Under the pieces are notes generated by a model. It worked only from the letters and a program-made list of their open reading frames with translations. It ran no database searches and was not told the DNA's origin. Shown piece by piece: positions 1-11,466 of a stretch of DNA of 64,000 bases (the stretch's first letter is position 1; each line of letters opens with the position of its first letter). The position numbers and the translations under genes are program-made. This DNA comes from Ceratopteris richardii (Eukaryota; Streptophyta; Polypodiopsida; Polypodiales; Pteridaceae), in assembly GCA_020310875.1 (NCBI GenBank), contig CM035427.1:96655094-96719093 (forward strand), in the 5' to 3' direction.

Positions 1-137
1 TGAATTTCTCTCTGCTCTCACATAATATACAATTGATATGAGCGCTGCAGTTTCCTCCTGATATCAAGTCGTTAGAACGTTGATAGGGGTGGCCCATGAT
101 ACCCATACTTTACTGTGCATGAGCGATATTATGTATC

Positions 138-845
138 TCAAAAATGATGAGATTCATTGATCATAGGCATCATGACGGGTCCAACTCTGAGGAATCCCAT
201 TATCTGCTTGCTTGAAATGACACATAGGAGTGGAATCACTGCAAATGGTAGCTGGACTGATTGTAGAACATTAAGCCACTCATTCAGGGTCTCCAGATGG
301 TCATTAGATCCATGAAAAATCAGTGCAATAACAACAGTTGGCAAAATTGCAACCGCCCGAGTCATAACTGCTCGAATCCATCTTTTTACCCTTAAATCTA
401 AAAATCCAGACATTACAAATTGCCCTGCATATGTTCCTGTCATTGTACTGCTTTGCCCAGCAGCAAGCAGCCCTATTGCCCAGATGTATAGGATAGGAAA
501 GTATCTGTTTCCAAAATGTGCTTGCAGATACTCTCTTGTAATCAAAACGCCTCCCCAAAGGGGTACATAACCAAAGGATAGGATACGCAAAGCAATGGCG
601 CTACCAATAACTTCCTGGATATCGGCTCCTATTATGGCAACCTCCGCCATTAACCAAAGAATAATTCTGGTCCAGAAAGGGTAAACTTCTCTGCAAATTT
701 CAGCTAGATCATAGCCAGTCGTTACTCCCAAACGTGCGGAAAGCAGTTGTATAATGAGTCCCATCATGGTTGCCCACATGAGAAGCCAAAGGAGAGAATA
801 TCCAACAATAGCGCCCGATTGAAGATCGCTCACCACACATAGCAC
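138..845 (-). pseudogene. NRAMP-family metal transporter, internally deleted relic
   Basis: The 235-residue frame matches NRAMP divalent-metal (Fe/Mn) proton symporters of plant membranes. Seen: SDLQSGA near the start, ADIQEVIGSAIA, and the family transport signature AAGQSSTMTGTYAGQF followed by further membrane-segment sequence ending near NEWLNVLQSVQ. It lacks the N-terminal ~70 residues. About 130-150 residues are also missing in the middle: the fourth membrane segment region (PLWGGVLIT) runs directly into REYLQAHFGN, which normally follows the seventh. The C-terminus is cut and drifts into noncoding sequence below 138. Full plant NRAMPs are about 500 residues. The exons read through without introns, suggesting a processed or captured copy. 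It abuts gypsy-derived DNA. It is not expected to transport metal. Confidence 0.85.
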
Positions 846-984
846 TGCACATTCGACACAGCTAGGGCATACACCTCAGAATAGGTGGTACGATGAGGAG
901 TGTAGCCAACTATACCGACATCTCAGAGCACAGAGTATCTTGAGATCCATCACAGAGAGGGAGGCACGACGATAGATGCGAGCC

Positions 985-2211
985 CTCACATAGCCTCTCT
1001 TCTCCAATTTTTGTACATGTTGCTTCAATATGTAAACTAAGACTAGGTCTCCTGCTTTCAAGCCCTTATCCTTCACATGATCATTGAAGTACACCTTTTG
1101 TCTTTTCTTGGCTGCATAAATCCCTGTTGTTGCTCTCAATCTCATTTCACCTAAGCATTCCAAATCAAAGATTCTAGATGAGAGCTCATGGCCAGTCCAT
1201 TGATGCTCTTATGTTACTCTCAGTGTGGGGTATCAAGAAGTCTATGAAAGGGTGTGTATTGGAGTACTATCTTATAGGCAACTGGATATGCCAAAATAGC
1301 ATGATGTAGATATTTGTCCCAATCAAAGCATTTATTATTCACCAATTTTGTCAATACATTATATTGGATCTTGTCTGTGCTTTCAGCTTGTCCGTTACCT
1401 TGTGGGTGATAAGGGGCAAACTTCTTATGTACCACCAAGAATTCTTGGAGAAAGTTTTCAATGACTTCATTTAAGAAGTGTATAACTCGATCACTTTTTA
1501 ACTCTATTGGTAGCCCATATCTAGTGAAGACATTCACAAATAAGTACTTAGCCATTGTTTGAGCATCGTTCTTTCTCATGGCTTTTACCTCTACCAGTTT
1601 GGTTAGATAGTTTGTAGCAACAATGATGTATTCCGCATGTGAACTCTTTGCCAAGGGATTAATAGGACCGACAAAGTATATTCCCCACTTGAACAATGCA
1701 CATCCACCCATCATAGGTTTCAATGGCATCTCGTCCTTACATATCGGGTATTGAGTTTGTTCATAAATATCACACCTCTTCACATAGGTATGTGCATCCA
1801 TGTGAAGTGTTGGCCACCAAAGACTTGCGAACAAAATTGCTTTGATCACGTGGTCTAGCCCAAAATGTCTACCACACCTTACAGAGCAATGTCTAACATC
1901 TTGAGATATTCACACTCATGGACACACAATTTTAGGTATCCATCTCTTCCGTGCTCGTATAGATTATCACCTGCGAGTGAGTAATCTATTGCTTCTTGTT
2001 CTAAGCTCTTTCGTCTGGCCAATGTCATTTCTTGAGGGAATGTTTTCATCCTCAAGAAGTCCACCAAAATTTCTCTCGAATCTAGCACTAAAGACACTTG
2101 ATAGAGAGTGGCATGTTCCACAGGTGGTCTTATAGTATAGATTTGGCATTCCTTGCATAACCTATGGACATCTGCTTCCATGGTTGGCCAATATACCCCT
2201 AACCTTTGCAA
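985..2211 (-). pseudogene. Broken gypsy integrase (HHCC, core, C-tail)
   Basis: Three frame segments cover a gypsy integrase. 1879-2211 holds RLGVYWPTMEADV and CKECQ, the end of a first HHCC zinc module, then a linker with LYEHGRDGYL. 1220-1849 holds SLWWPTLHMDAH and a degraded second C-x2-C (CDIY), then the core with YFVGPI, KSDRVIHF and PQGNGQAEST, so the second catalytic Asp region is altered. 985-1163 holds GDLVLVYILKQH of the C-terminal tail. As in F, two HHCC modules precede one core. Stops near 1850-1880 and 1164-1219 inactivate it. Confidence 0.85.
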
Positions 2212-3215
2212 AGTTTTTAGGATTCAATGTTTGAAGTGATGTTGCTGTAGTGCACCCACATGTGCTATCAACAACCACTTTGCATGTTCATCTTCATCTA
2301 CACAACAAGCTAGTATGCCTTGAATGGTGTGCTTATACATGTTGCCTGCCATTATGTGGTATTTCTAAGATCTCACCACCTCTTTATCTCTTGTTTTCAA
2401 TATAGGATGTTTGGGTCCAAAGGTGAGAATAGGCACTATAGTTTTGGCCCATTCAGGCACTACTTCTAGATTGAACAAGTAAGCATCAGGAATGTCATCT
2501 GATGCTCCTTGAGGGGACTCTGCTGAAGTGATTCGAGAAAGGTGATCCACCCTGATGTGAGTCCTACCTTTCCTAACCACAACTTCAAATTCATATTCCA
2601 TTAGTAAGAGGAACCATCTTACTAATCAGCCAGTATTCCAGGGTTTGTTCACTAGATAGAGTAATTCTTGATGGTCAGTACAGAATTTAAACTTATTTGC
2701 AAGCAAATAATGTCTAAAATTTTTCATTGAATATACCATGCCTAATCCTTCTCTTTCAGTAGTGGTATAGTTTCGTTCAACTACATTCAATTGTCTTCTG
2801 GCATAAGCAATGGGAATATCCATATTACCTTCACTAGTAGGTTGTGCTAACACACATCCAATAGCGTAATTGGATGCATCCACATGAACATGGAATGGCT
2901 TGTTCCAATCTGGTGTAGTCATAATTGGTGTTGAACACAATCATTTCTTAAGCTCATTAAAGAAGTTTTCACATTCATTCATCCACTCAAAGTTAGTGAA
3001 AAGGGAGTATAGAGGCTTTGCAATGATCACATACATATGAATTAAATGTCGATAATAGCTACGATGCCCTAAAATTGTAGTTCCTTGACATTCTTTGGCC
3101 TAGGTAGCTCTGCTATAGCTCTAGATTTTTGTTCATCCATGGATATGCCATTCTTTGACACTATGTGTCATAGAATCTTGCTTGTCTGGCCATAAACATA
3201 TTGGAGGAGATTATG
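2212..3215 (-). pseudogene. Broken gypsy RT/RNase H and first HHCC start
   Basis: 2626-2940 reads as gypsy RNase H (HVHVDASNYAIGCVL, then TDHQELLYLVNK). 2365-2601 continues the RNase H end and linker (VRKGRTHIRVDHLSR). 2212-2364 holds the start of the first HHCC module with one internal stop. Above 2940 the RT thumb region is recognisable only in shifted frames to about 3215, where similarity to F stops. The catalytic RT palm with its YVDD box is missing. Confidence 0.8.
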
Positions 3216-3634
3216 GACACCTTCCAGAGATGAGATGGTGCTTCAAATTCTTGCTTCACACCAACCAAAATTGAGTTGAGGAGTGCAAAGTAGACCTCTT
3301 GAGCTTTCCAAGAAGTACAAATAATCACCCAAGTCCATTGGAATATGATCCTCAAATCATTGGATAAAAATAGATGAGTAGGAGTTTCAACTATGAACCA
3401 AAACTTGCTATTTTGTTCAATACACTTGCTCAAAGAATTGAACAATACTCCTTCTTTGCTAGCAATTGAATAAAATCCTTTTGGGCATATCTAAATAAGT
3501 TTGGTAGCTAACATTTCCAAGTAATATCACTTGAAATGATAGACCATACTCAAAGAATGATGCTTAGCAAGTTAGAGATGCATCTCGATATTTTCGGGCA
3601 CTAGCAATGTGCAGACTAGTGAGCAGACTTTTGC

Positions 3635-3994
3635 TCATAACTCGAGATTGGCTAAATCAATAAATATGAAACTTTGATTGGTTAGCATATCTGCGCATTG
3701 CAAGTTGGTTGATACATAGGACAATTGTATGTACTTGCTAAGTAGCTTCTCTCTCACATAATGATAATGCACTTCAATGTGCTTAGTCCTTGCATGATAT
3801 ACAGGATTAGCAACCAAATGAAGTGAGCTAGTGTTATCTCCAAAGATCATTGGAGTGTATGTATGTAGTCCCAAATCTGAGTAGAGTAGCTTTAACGAGA
3901 TTGCTTCTTGTGTTGCATTTGCTAGGCCTCTATATTCAGCTTCAATTGATGATAATGCCACAATTCCTTGTTGCTTTGATGACCATGAAATCAA
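3635..3994 (-). pseudogene. Copia RNase H C-terminal fragment
   Basis: 119-residue frame with WSSKQQGIVALSSIEAEYRG and HARTKHIEVHYHYVREKL, both diagnostic for the copia RNase H that ends the Ty1/copia polyprotein. It aligns along its length with residues ~390-490 of the K RT-RNase H frame. The last residues (NQSFIFIDLANLEL) leave the K sequence, so the true C-terminus is lost. It would not work alone. Confidence 0.85.
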
Positions 3995-4068
3995 CTTTGA
4001 TCCTGCAAAAGATAGTATCCAAAGGTGCTCCTCCTATCATTTTTTGAGCCAGCCCAATTTGCATCAAA

Positions 4069-4330
4069 TTATATCTTGATATCCAAGTCAGATGTGAATG
4101 GATAAAATAGCCCTTCATTTATGGTACCCTTCAAGTACTTTAAGATCCTTTTGGTAACTTCCATGTGAGGTTTTCTTGGTGTATGCATGAATTGACTCAA
4201 TGTACTTACTGCATAGCATATGTCCACTCTTGTCAGGGTTGCATAATTGAGACTCCCAACAAGACTTTGATAACCTGTAATGTCTTCAAGTAGCTCTCTG
4301 TTGGGGGATTCTTGTGCAGAAAGGGACTTG
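4069..4330 (-). pseudogene. Copia RT C-terminal fragment
   Basis: Holds ITGYQSLVGSLNYATLTR and SQFMHTPRKPH, the segment between the RT palm and RNase H in Ty1/copia pol. The downstream RNase H piece (3635-3994) is out of frame with it. Beyond about 4327 the protein no longer resembles copia. 4331-4603 has no recognisable coding sequence and separates this relic from the LTR of element C. Confidence 0.8.
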
Positions 4331-4603
4331 AGTGTTTGTAGGAGAAGAGAAGGGTAAAAAGAAGAATACAAACCTCAAAAACTTCTGTAGATTGATTATA
4401 AAGAGAGAGAAGTATAATAATGATGTACAACACAATCCAAATACTCTCGGTGCAAAATCCCAAAGAGTGCACAACCAACAAAGTTACAAAATACCCAAGG
4501 TTCTTTCTACCGCCGACCTTCTTTGCACTAGAACTCCAACTTCTCCAAGAGCTTGCACTTGTGCACACCTTGCACTCAAGCTTCCAATAGGGAGAAGGAT
4601 GGA

Positions 4604-5409
4604 TGATGGAGTATATCCACTCGTAGTTGCAGCAGAAGAATGATAGCCTATAGGACCTTCCTAGGACCTAACAGTTCACTACCACAGTCCACCAAAAATT
4701 AAATTGCTCTCTGGAATTGAGGATTGAACTTATGAAATTTTGCACAATAAAAATAGACTCTCTAAGCTTTCAAACAAGCCATAGGTCACTGAGGATAATG
4801 TGAGCTATTCCAAACTCCTTGCACAAGATAGACCAAAATCAGCCCAAACTGGTAGCTTGCACCTATGTGTACCTTCCAACACACATATATTTGGGAATAT
4901 GTAGAGATCAGACTAGAGAGCTTTCAAGCTCAATATACTCAAGGTTAATGAACACTTGATACTAAAATTACATCCAAAATAAAGCTTACAATCATAGGAA
5001 CAAAATGAGCTATGTTGCAAATGAATCGGACTACTACACAAAGAGATATGGGTGATCAAATATCACTTCCTATGAGAAAATTCCAGCAAGCAAGGGACTT
5101 GCTTAGCTAGGGGCTAGCTTAGACCTAAAGTAAACACTCCTAATGAGAGCTTGCAAGTGTTCAAATGGTAGAGGAGGATAGCCACGACTTTTCTCCATGT
5201 CTTTGCTTATATAATGCTCAAAAAGGTAGTTGTAAATTTGAATTCAAAAATGCCCTCCAAATGATCCTAACTTTTCTCCATCAATTAGGTGAGTAAAGAG
5301 CTGAGAGAACTCGTGGAAAAGTGGTTGTATATCCTACCAAAAAGTGTGAGTGATGTCGCACTTCAACTTAGCATGAGTTCCCACACTTGAGATTGCTAAA
5401 ATTCTAACA
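4604..5409 (-). repeat. 3' LTR of copia element C
   Basis: TG...CA bounded repeat of 806 bp, homologous to 19185-19965. It carries about 25 bp absent from the other copy (around 4826-4850) and many substitutions. On the minus strand it follows the RNase H stop and a purine-rich tract, as a 3' LTR should. Confidence 0.8.
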
Positions 5410-5426
5410 CTCACCCTCAAGCTCAA
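5410..5426 (-). promoter_or_regulatory. Polypurine tract of element C
   Basis: Minus strand reads TTGAGCTTGAGGGTGAG directly before the LTR start TGTTAGAA. The location immediately upstream of the 3' LTR and the purine bias fit the plus-strand primer of reverse transcription. Confidence 0.65.
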
Positions 5427-5429
5427 GTG

Positions 5430-5831
5430 TTAGGCTCCATTGATCTCCTTCAAGTTGAGGTTGATCTTGAACTTCTCCAACTTGCCTGCATCCATAAACT
5501 TGTTCATGATATCTGCTAGTTGATCTTTGGTGTTGATGTACTTGATGTCCACTTCTTTTGCTAGTACCTTCTGTCTGATGAAGTGATAATGGATCTCTAT
5601 GTGCTTGCTTCTTGCATGGAACATAGGGTTTCTTGCTAGATGAATGCTTGACATATTATCTCCAAATAGAGTGAACTCTTTGACGTTCATATCCAAGTCT
5701 TTGAAGAGCTTCTTGAGCCACATGATCTCACATGTAGCAAGTGCTAAAGCTCTATACTCAGCCTCAGTAGATGATAATGCAACTGTAGGTTGCTTCTTGG
5801 ACATCCGTGAAATGACTCTTTGACCTAGCAT
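5430..5831 (-). pseudogene. Copia RNase H of element C
   Basis: 133-residue frame with KKQPTVALSSTEAEYRA, FGDNMSSIHLA and HARSKHIEIHYHFIRQKV, the C-terminal RNase H of a copia polyprotein, which degrades the RNA strand during reverse transcription. Its end (LNLKEINGA then stop) lies just before the polypurine tract, so this is the natural C-terminus of pol. The N-terminal part runs on in another frame to about 5920, where it is fused to integrase. RT is absent, so it is nonfunctional. Confidence 0.85.
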
Positions 5832-6173
5832 GAAGACATAGCTAGATGTGCTCCTTCGATCCTCTTTTCAACCAGCCCAATCAGCATAACTAAAGCCTTG
5901 AGGTTGTAATCCTCTCTACCACCCCATTTTGTTACGGAGTATGCCTGCAAGTGATTTGCCTCTTTATACCTTGGTCCTGTAAGAAATCAAAAAAAGCATC
6001 GAAGAAGTATTATCCCCCTCCATCGGACCTTAGGGTTTTGATGTAGCAACATGTCTCCTTTTCAAATTGTGCCTTGAATCTTTTGAATACATCAAACACA
6101 TATGATTTTTTCTTTATACAATACAACCATACTTTTCTTGAGTAGTCATCTATGAAGGTTACAAAGTACCTAT
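5832..6173 (-). pseudogene. Integrase core of element C fused to RNase H by deletion
   Basis: On the minus strand the integrase core (YFVTFIDDYS region, then SDGGG..F) runs from 6173 down to about 5930 and the motif for the conserved Gln-Asn-Gly box. It then jumps near 5920 into RNase H sequence with YADWAG-like residues in a shifted frame. The rest of integrase and all of RT, some 600 codons, are missing. At 6173 it is interrupted by D; the same reading frame resumes at 12495. Confidence 0.75.
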
Positions 6174-7196
6174 TGATGGAGAGTGTTAATCTCCAAAAGA
6201 ATAAGTTGATCTTGAATTTAGACCACCTCTATATCAAGAACAACTTCAGACTCCACCAAATTTAAAGAACATTCACTAACTTATCAGAAAAACAACTATT
6301 CTGAAAAACTCAACTTCTCAGAAAAGTCTGCTGCAGATTAATCCTCAATTGTCTAATCATTTGTGTAAAGTTTCTTATAAAACTTTGTAGATTACTTCGC
6401 CTTAAGGTTGCGCACCTTCTCCAACTTAAATCTCCTCAAATGATTGAGTATACTTTGAGAAATGACTCAAACACTTTACCTATGTGTAAAACTACTTCTC
6501 TGAGATGGCGACTTTGACACCTGTAACTTCTTAACTATAGTTCTCCCAATGTCAAACCCGTTTGATCAAATGCTTTTGGATATAGATAGCTTATCCCTCA
6601 ACTTAGATTTTGAGCTATCATTTGTGTAAAACTTTACACTGTGCACTGAGCACTGTCCATTTCTTTGACCACAAAATCTGCGCCTGTTTCAGAAGACACT
6701 CAGAGTTTTTCACATACAAATGTTCCTACTCAAAATTCTCTCAACCTGTTTACAATTGAACTCTCAAACTCTAACCATAGATGGATTGACTATGGACTTA
6801 GATATGTTCAGAAGGATTTCTCAAAAGATTAACTACAGAAGGAGAATCAGAGAAAAGATCGATGCGCATAATTCTCAGAAATATTTCTTCTTATCATTCT
6901 TCATACATCTGATAGATGATACATACAATGTTCATCTTCTATTCACCTATTGTCTTCTCTATCTCATCTATATCTCTTCTTTCATCTCTCCTACTCATGA
7001 ACACATATCTATCTATATATATATATGAGTCTAACTCGTCATTTTTCTAAGTACATTGAAATAGTTTACAAGAATAATGTACAAAGGTGAAATTTCTGAA
7101 TCCTATTTCTCTTTGAATCTAATCTTCAAACTTCCATCTGTCTTTCCACTTGTAAACTTCATGAAATCACTAATTGTTGATTGCTCTGCTCTAACA
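6174..7196 (-). repeat. 3' LTR of copia element D
   Basis: 1,023 bp, 98% identical by eye to 11467-12489. It contains a short TATA/TATC-rich stretch near 7010-7027. Open frames inside it (for example 6720-7028) occur because it is AT-rich and are not genes. Confidence 0.95.
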
Positions 7197-7208
7197 GCTC
7201 CCCCTCAA
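7197..7208 (-). promoter_or_regulatory. Polypurine tract of element D
   Basis: Minus strand TTGAGGGGGAGC immediately before the 3' LTR. The same tract type flanks K at 59608. Confidence 0.8.
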
Positions 7209-8119
7209 TCATCAATTAGGGTTGTCTGCATCTTCCTTATTCCTGCCATATCTTTGAACCTCTGCAACTTTGGTCCATCTAGACTCTTTGTCATCATATC
7301 TGCAAGTTGATCTTTTGTAGGTGTATGCATAACTTCAATTTCCTTATCAATGACCTTCTCTCTCAAAAAATGATACTGTATTTCAATATGCTTAGTTCTA
7401 GCATGAAACACAGGGCTTGCTGCCAAGTATAAAGAGCTCATATTATCTCCACAAATAATAGGAATGCTCTGAACAACATCAAAATTCTTCATAAGTGTCT
7501 TTAGCCATATCACCTCTTTTGCAGCTTCCACCATACCTTTGTATTCTGCTTCTGTGGATGATAAAGCAACTGTTTGTTGCTTCTTAGAACACCATGAGAT
7601 TAGCTTATCTCCCACATAACACAAATATCCATGTGTTGATCTTCTATCATCCAAACTACCTGCCCAATCTGCATCACTGTATATCTTGACCCTTGTATCT
7701 GAAGTAAACCCATAGTACAACCCTTCTTTGAGTGTACCTTTGATGTACCTAAGTACTCTTTGTCCTGCAATCCAATGTTCCTTTCTAGGACAATGCATGA
7801 ATTGAGATAGAACTCCAACTGCATATGATAGATCACGCCTTCTTAATGTAGCATAAATCAAGCTACCCACCAAACTCTTATAAAGCTTCATGTCTCTGAA
7901 TTCTTCTCCTCCATATCTAGTCAATTTATGATTGACTTCCATTGGAGTTGGTGCTATCCTGCAATCTTCCATTTTAAATTTGATTAGCAAGTTTTTCAAA
8001 TACCTTTCTTGAGTTACATATACTCCATGTTGAGTATATGAAATCTCCATTCCCAAGAAGAATGACAAATTTCCCGAATCACTGATTTTGAATTCTTTCT
8101 CCATCTGTTTCTTAATCAT
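7205..8119 (-). pseudogene. Copia RT C-terminal half and RNase H of D
   Basis: 304 residues: FKISDSGNLSFFLGMEISYTQ (RT palm/thumb), SLVGSLIYATLRR, SDADWAGSLDDRRSTHGY (RNase H start), KKQQTVALSSTEAEYKG and HARTKHIEIQYHFLREKV. This is the pol C-terminus, and its stop lies next to the polypurine tract. The YVDD catalytic box is encoded just upstream (about 8150-8165) but in another frame because of the deletion near 8187. Nonfunctional as it stands. Confidence 0.9.
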
Positions 8120-8151
8120 ATGTATGCCTTTGTCATCTGTTCCTGTAAGTA

Positions 8152-9402
8152 TTATGTCATCAACATAAATACAAACATCAAAGCTCTCTTGAGCTTACAC
8201 ACATAATTTGGATACTTTTGATCCTTGAAACCATCTGGTTGCTCCATATAAACTTCATCTGAAATATAACCATTCAAAAAAGCATTTTTAACATCTAATT
8301 GAGACAACTTCCAACCTTTGGAAGCAGCAATTGCTATAAGTGTTCTGATGGTTGTCATCTTTGCCATAGGACTATAAGTCTCATCATAGTCCACTCCATA
8401 TGTCTGTGCATATCCTTTCACAACAAGTCTAGCTTTGTACCTAGACACACTTCCATCTGCAAATCTTTTGGTTTTGTAAACCCACTTACATCCAATGATT
8501 TTCTGACTATTAGGTTTAGGAACCAAATCCCATGTTTGATTCTCTATCAATGCATCATACTCCTCTTGCATAGCATCTTCCCAATTCTTTTTCCCTTTGG
8601 CCTCTTCATATGTAGAAGGATCTTCATCTGTTTTTACAATATAAGCATAATCCTTAGTAGTCAAAAATGAAGTGTCATAGCTATACCTTGTAGGTTGCCA
8701 CTTATGCCTACATGACCTTCTGAGTTCTCCACTTCTTGAAGTTTCTGGTTCATCACATTCTGGATCAAACCTTGGCCTTTCTTCAACTTCAACCTGTACT
8801 TCATTATTCTCATCTTCATCAAGAATTTGAACCTTTGATTTTCCTTTCTTCTGATTAATAACTTCTTCAACATCTGCATACACATTAGGTGTACTTGTAT
8901 ACCAAGTATTTTGTTCATCAAATGTAACATCCTTGGACACGATGAATTGCTTTGTGGATGGACTCCACAACCTATAACCCATCTGCTTATCATCATAACC
9001 AATGAAAACATATTTCTCTGCTTTAGGCTCCAATTTATGCCTCAATTGAGAAGGCACATATGCATATGCTAAGCATCCAAATATTCTGCAATGATCTAAG
9101 GTAGGTCTCTTACCCCACCAAGCTTCATATGGTGTCATACCCTGCAAAGCTTTACAAGGCAATCTATTAACCAAATATGTAGCTGTGTTTACCGCCTCAG
9201 CCCACAAATAATTTGGGCAATTCTTCTCTTTCATCATGGACCTTGCAAATTCAACAAGTGTTCTATTTCTTCTTTCTGCTACACCATTTTGTTGAGGAGA
9301 GTACCTGCAAGTAATTTCTCTCTTTATACCTGCATTCCACAAGTAATCACTGAATTCATTGGAGAAATACTCTCCCCCTCCATCTGACCTTAGTCTCTTC
9401 AA
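8152..9402 (-). pseudogene. Copia integrase core and RT N-terminal half of D
   Basis: 416 residues. RSDGGGEYFSNEF and SPQQNGVAERRNRTL are the second Asp and the Glu region of the integrase core; GCLAYAYVPSQLRHKLEPK follows. RT starts at about residue 280 (DLVPKPNSQKIIGCKWVYK, then DVKNAFLNGYI). After CKLKRAL about 45 codons present in the sister element E are missing and the frame changes, ending in FVFMLMT. The deletion spans the conserved Tyr-Gly-Leu-Lys-Gln stretch and part of the fingers/palm, so RT is destroyed. Confidence 0.9.
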
Positions 9403-9435
9403 TTTTTGACCTGAAATTCTTTCTGCATATGCATG

Positions 9436-10788
9436 CTAGTGTTTAAATGTATTAAACACTTCTGATTTGTCTTTGATCACATAGATAGTGATCCACCTAG
9501 TAGCATCATCAACATATATGACATAATATCTTGAACCATTTATACTATAGTCCTTTGAAGGACCCCACACATCTGTATGTACCAATTCAAGTCTTTCTGT
9601 ATACATAAAACCATGCTTATTGTATGATTGCTTATGAGCCTTACCTAACTGACATGCTTCACATCTGTATGTCATGTGTTGACCTACAATGTTAGGCAAC
9701 CCAAGTACTGAACCATTGTTAATCATTTCTTTGATACCTCTCTCATTGAAATGTCCAAGCCTTTTGTGCCAAAGATCCAATTCTGATACCTTTTGCTCTC
9801 CATATGCAAACATAGCATGTCCAACATTTCCTTGTATCTTCAATGTGAAAAGCCTTCCTTCTTTCGTTCCTGAAACAACCTGTTTATACCCTTGACTAGG
9901 GTCCTCAACATAAACTCCATCATTAGTGAACCTTACCTCATATCCTTTTTCCACAATTTGACCTACACTGATCAAATTCTTTGGAATTGTAGGAACATAC
10001 AGAACCTTACTCAAAAGAGTACTCCCATCTTTGGCTTTGACTAAACCAATTGACTTTACCTTATGCTTTGTATTATCACCTGTTTGAACTGTATGATTAA
10101 TTGCATTATGATCTAGATCAGTCATCAAAGCAATATTTCCACTCAGATGATTGCTACATCCTGAGTCTATGTAAAATACTCTCATGTCCTCATGTGAGGC
10201 TTCACATGTTGCATTCATAATAAGAGTCGAATCTTCTTTCTTATCTGATGCATAATTGTAGTAGGTGTTATTATAAGATTGACTTTGGAAGCTTCTTCCT
10301 CCACCTCTTCCAAAAGAATTCCTACCACCTCTACCTCTGAAGTTTCCTCTCTGAAATCTACCACCTCTTGCTCTTTGATTAAAGTTCTGATTAAAATTAC
10401 CATTGCTTTGATTATTATGCCAACAATCATGAGATAGATGATTGGTCTTACCACATATCCAACAAGCTCTGACATTTTCTTTGTTGTTTCTGCCTCTTCC
10501 TCTACTTCTGCCATTTCCTCTTCCTCTTAGGAAGTTTGCTTGACTTGAAGTACCTTCTTCTTCACCTGATTGTTGCTTTCCTTTATTAGCTTTCTTCTTG
10601 TCTTTAGAATACATTGCATGACCTGCACTCTTGTCAACATCTCCTTTGATATCATTCTCAAAAGTTAGCATGTGTCCTAACAATTGATTCAAATCAGGAG
10701 TGAAGTGATCTAAAGAAAGTTCTGTAGATAAAATAAAAGGCTTCCACTTCTCATCTCCTCTAAGTCCTGTGAGAATTTGTCTTACCAA
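9436..10788 (-). pseudogene. Copia gag C-terminus, protease and integrase N-terminus of D
   Basis: 450 residues. A Gly/Arg-rich gag tail with zinc knuckle CWICGKTNHLSHDC (C-x2-C-x4-H-x4-C) binds genomic RNA. Protease carries DSGCSNHLSG. Then come the GAG-pre-integrase zinc module (LWHKRLGHFNERG ... CEACQLGKAH) and the first catalytic Asp (VHTDVWGPS). A TAG at 9436-9438 ends the frame where the sister element E reads a sense codon; the frame reopens in 8152-9402. Confidence 0.92.
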
Positions 10789-10806
10789 CTTATCCTCCTC
10801 TATGTC

Positions 10807-11244
10807 TTAATCCACTGCACCTAAAGAATCAGCAATGTCTTTCATCTTTGTCACATAATCAGATATTGATTGTGAAGCCTTCTTCTTGAAAGTAGTGAAC
10901 TCTGCCCATAATGAAGCTTTCCTTGACTTGGTAGTATTCTGGAAATGCTCTTCCAAAGCATTCCAAATGTCACTTGCACTATCAAGTCCTCTAATGTGAG
11001 GAAGCAAATAATCATTCACTGCCATGTAGATTATGCTCCTTGCCTGAACATCCTTCTTCATCCATGTCTTCAAATCTGACAATTCTTCCCTAGTTGGAAC
11101 ACTAGGATCTCTGAACTAAGGCTTCTCTTCTTCACCTGTAATGTATGCTATCAAATCTTTGCTCATAAAATGAGCTTCCATCCTCATTGACCATGCAGGA
11201 TAGTTCTCTCTATCCAATTTCTCAATTTGGAGACTATCTCCCAT
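10807..11244 (-). pseudogene. Copia gag N-terminus of D
   Basis: Starts at ATG 11242-11244 (MGDSLQIEKLDREN), the same start as in the sister element E. The gag capsid region is interrupted by TAG at 11116-11118 and TAA at 10807-10809; E has sense codons (Gln and Glu) at both places. These breaks, with the TAG at 9436, leave no intact gag-pol. Confidence 0.88.
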
Positions 11245-11453
11245 CTTTACTTCACCTGTAGTCTCAGTTCTTTAACCTTTACTGGAAATGAATGTACCTT
11301 TACTTCGAATGTAGCTCCTTCTGATCCTTTTGATAATCTTTATGCGTCTTCCTTCAATCTTTCTTCACACTTTAACCTTCTGAACCTTTGAGATGTAAGA
11401 TCTTTACTTCTACAGCAGTCGGAGTCTTCCTTTCCTCAAAATCTACACAACCT

Positions 11454-11466
11454 GCTCTAATACCAC
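11454..11466 (-). promoter_or_regulatory. Primer-binding site of element D
   Basis: Minus strand GTGGTATTAGAGC adjoins the 5' LTR and matches the TGGTATCAGAGC complement of the initiator-Met tRNA 3' end except one base. Confidence 0.85.

Larger units (their letters stand above)
985..3215 (-). mobile_element. Decayed Ty3/gypsy pol fragment of the F family
   Basis: Minus-strand RT-RNase H-integrase remnant closely related to element F (20881-48374). Similarity starts in RT near 3215 (FMARQ, equivalent to FMVRP in F) and ends near 985 after LEKRGY in the integrase tail. Frameshifts and stops break it into pieces. No LTR, gag or protease was found next to it. Sequence at 846-984 and 3216-3469 is not recognised. 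Confidence 0.85.
3470..4330 (-). mobile_element. Copia remnant of the K family (3' LTR piece plus pol end)
   Basis: 3470-3634 resembles part of the LTR of copia element K (58488-59607): both carry the GATAGACCATACTCA/GATAAACCACACTCA stretch and similar neighbours. 3635-4330 is the end of a copia pol very close to K in protein sequence. No 5' portion or second LTR was found, and the upstream border near 4327 is abrupt. Confidence 0.75.
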
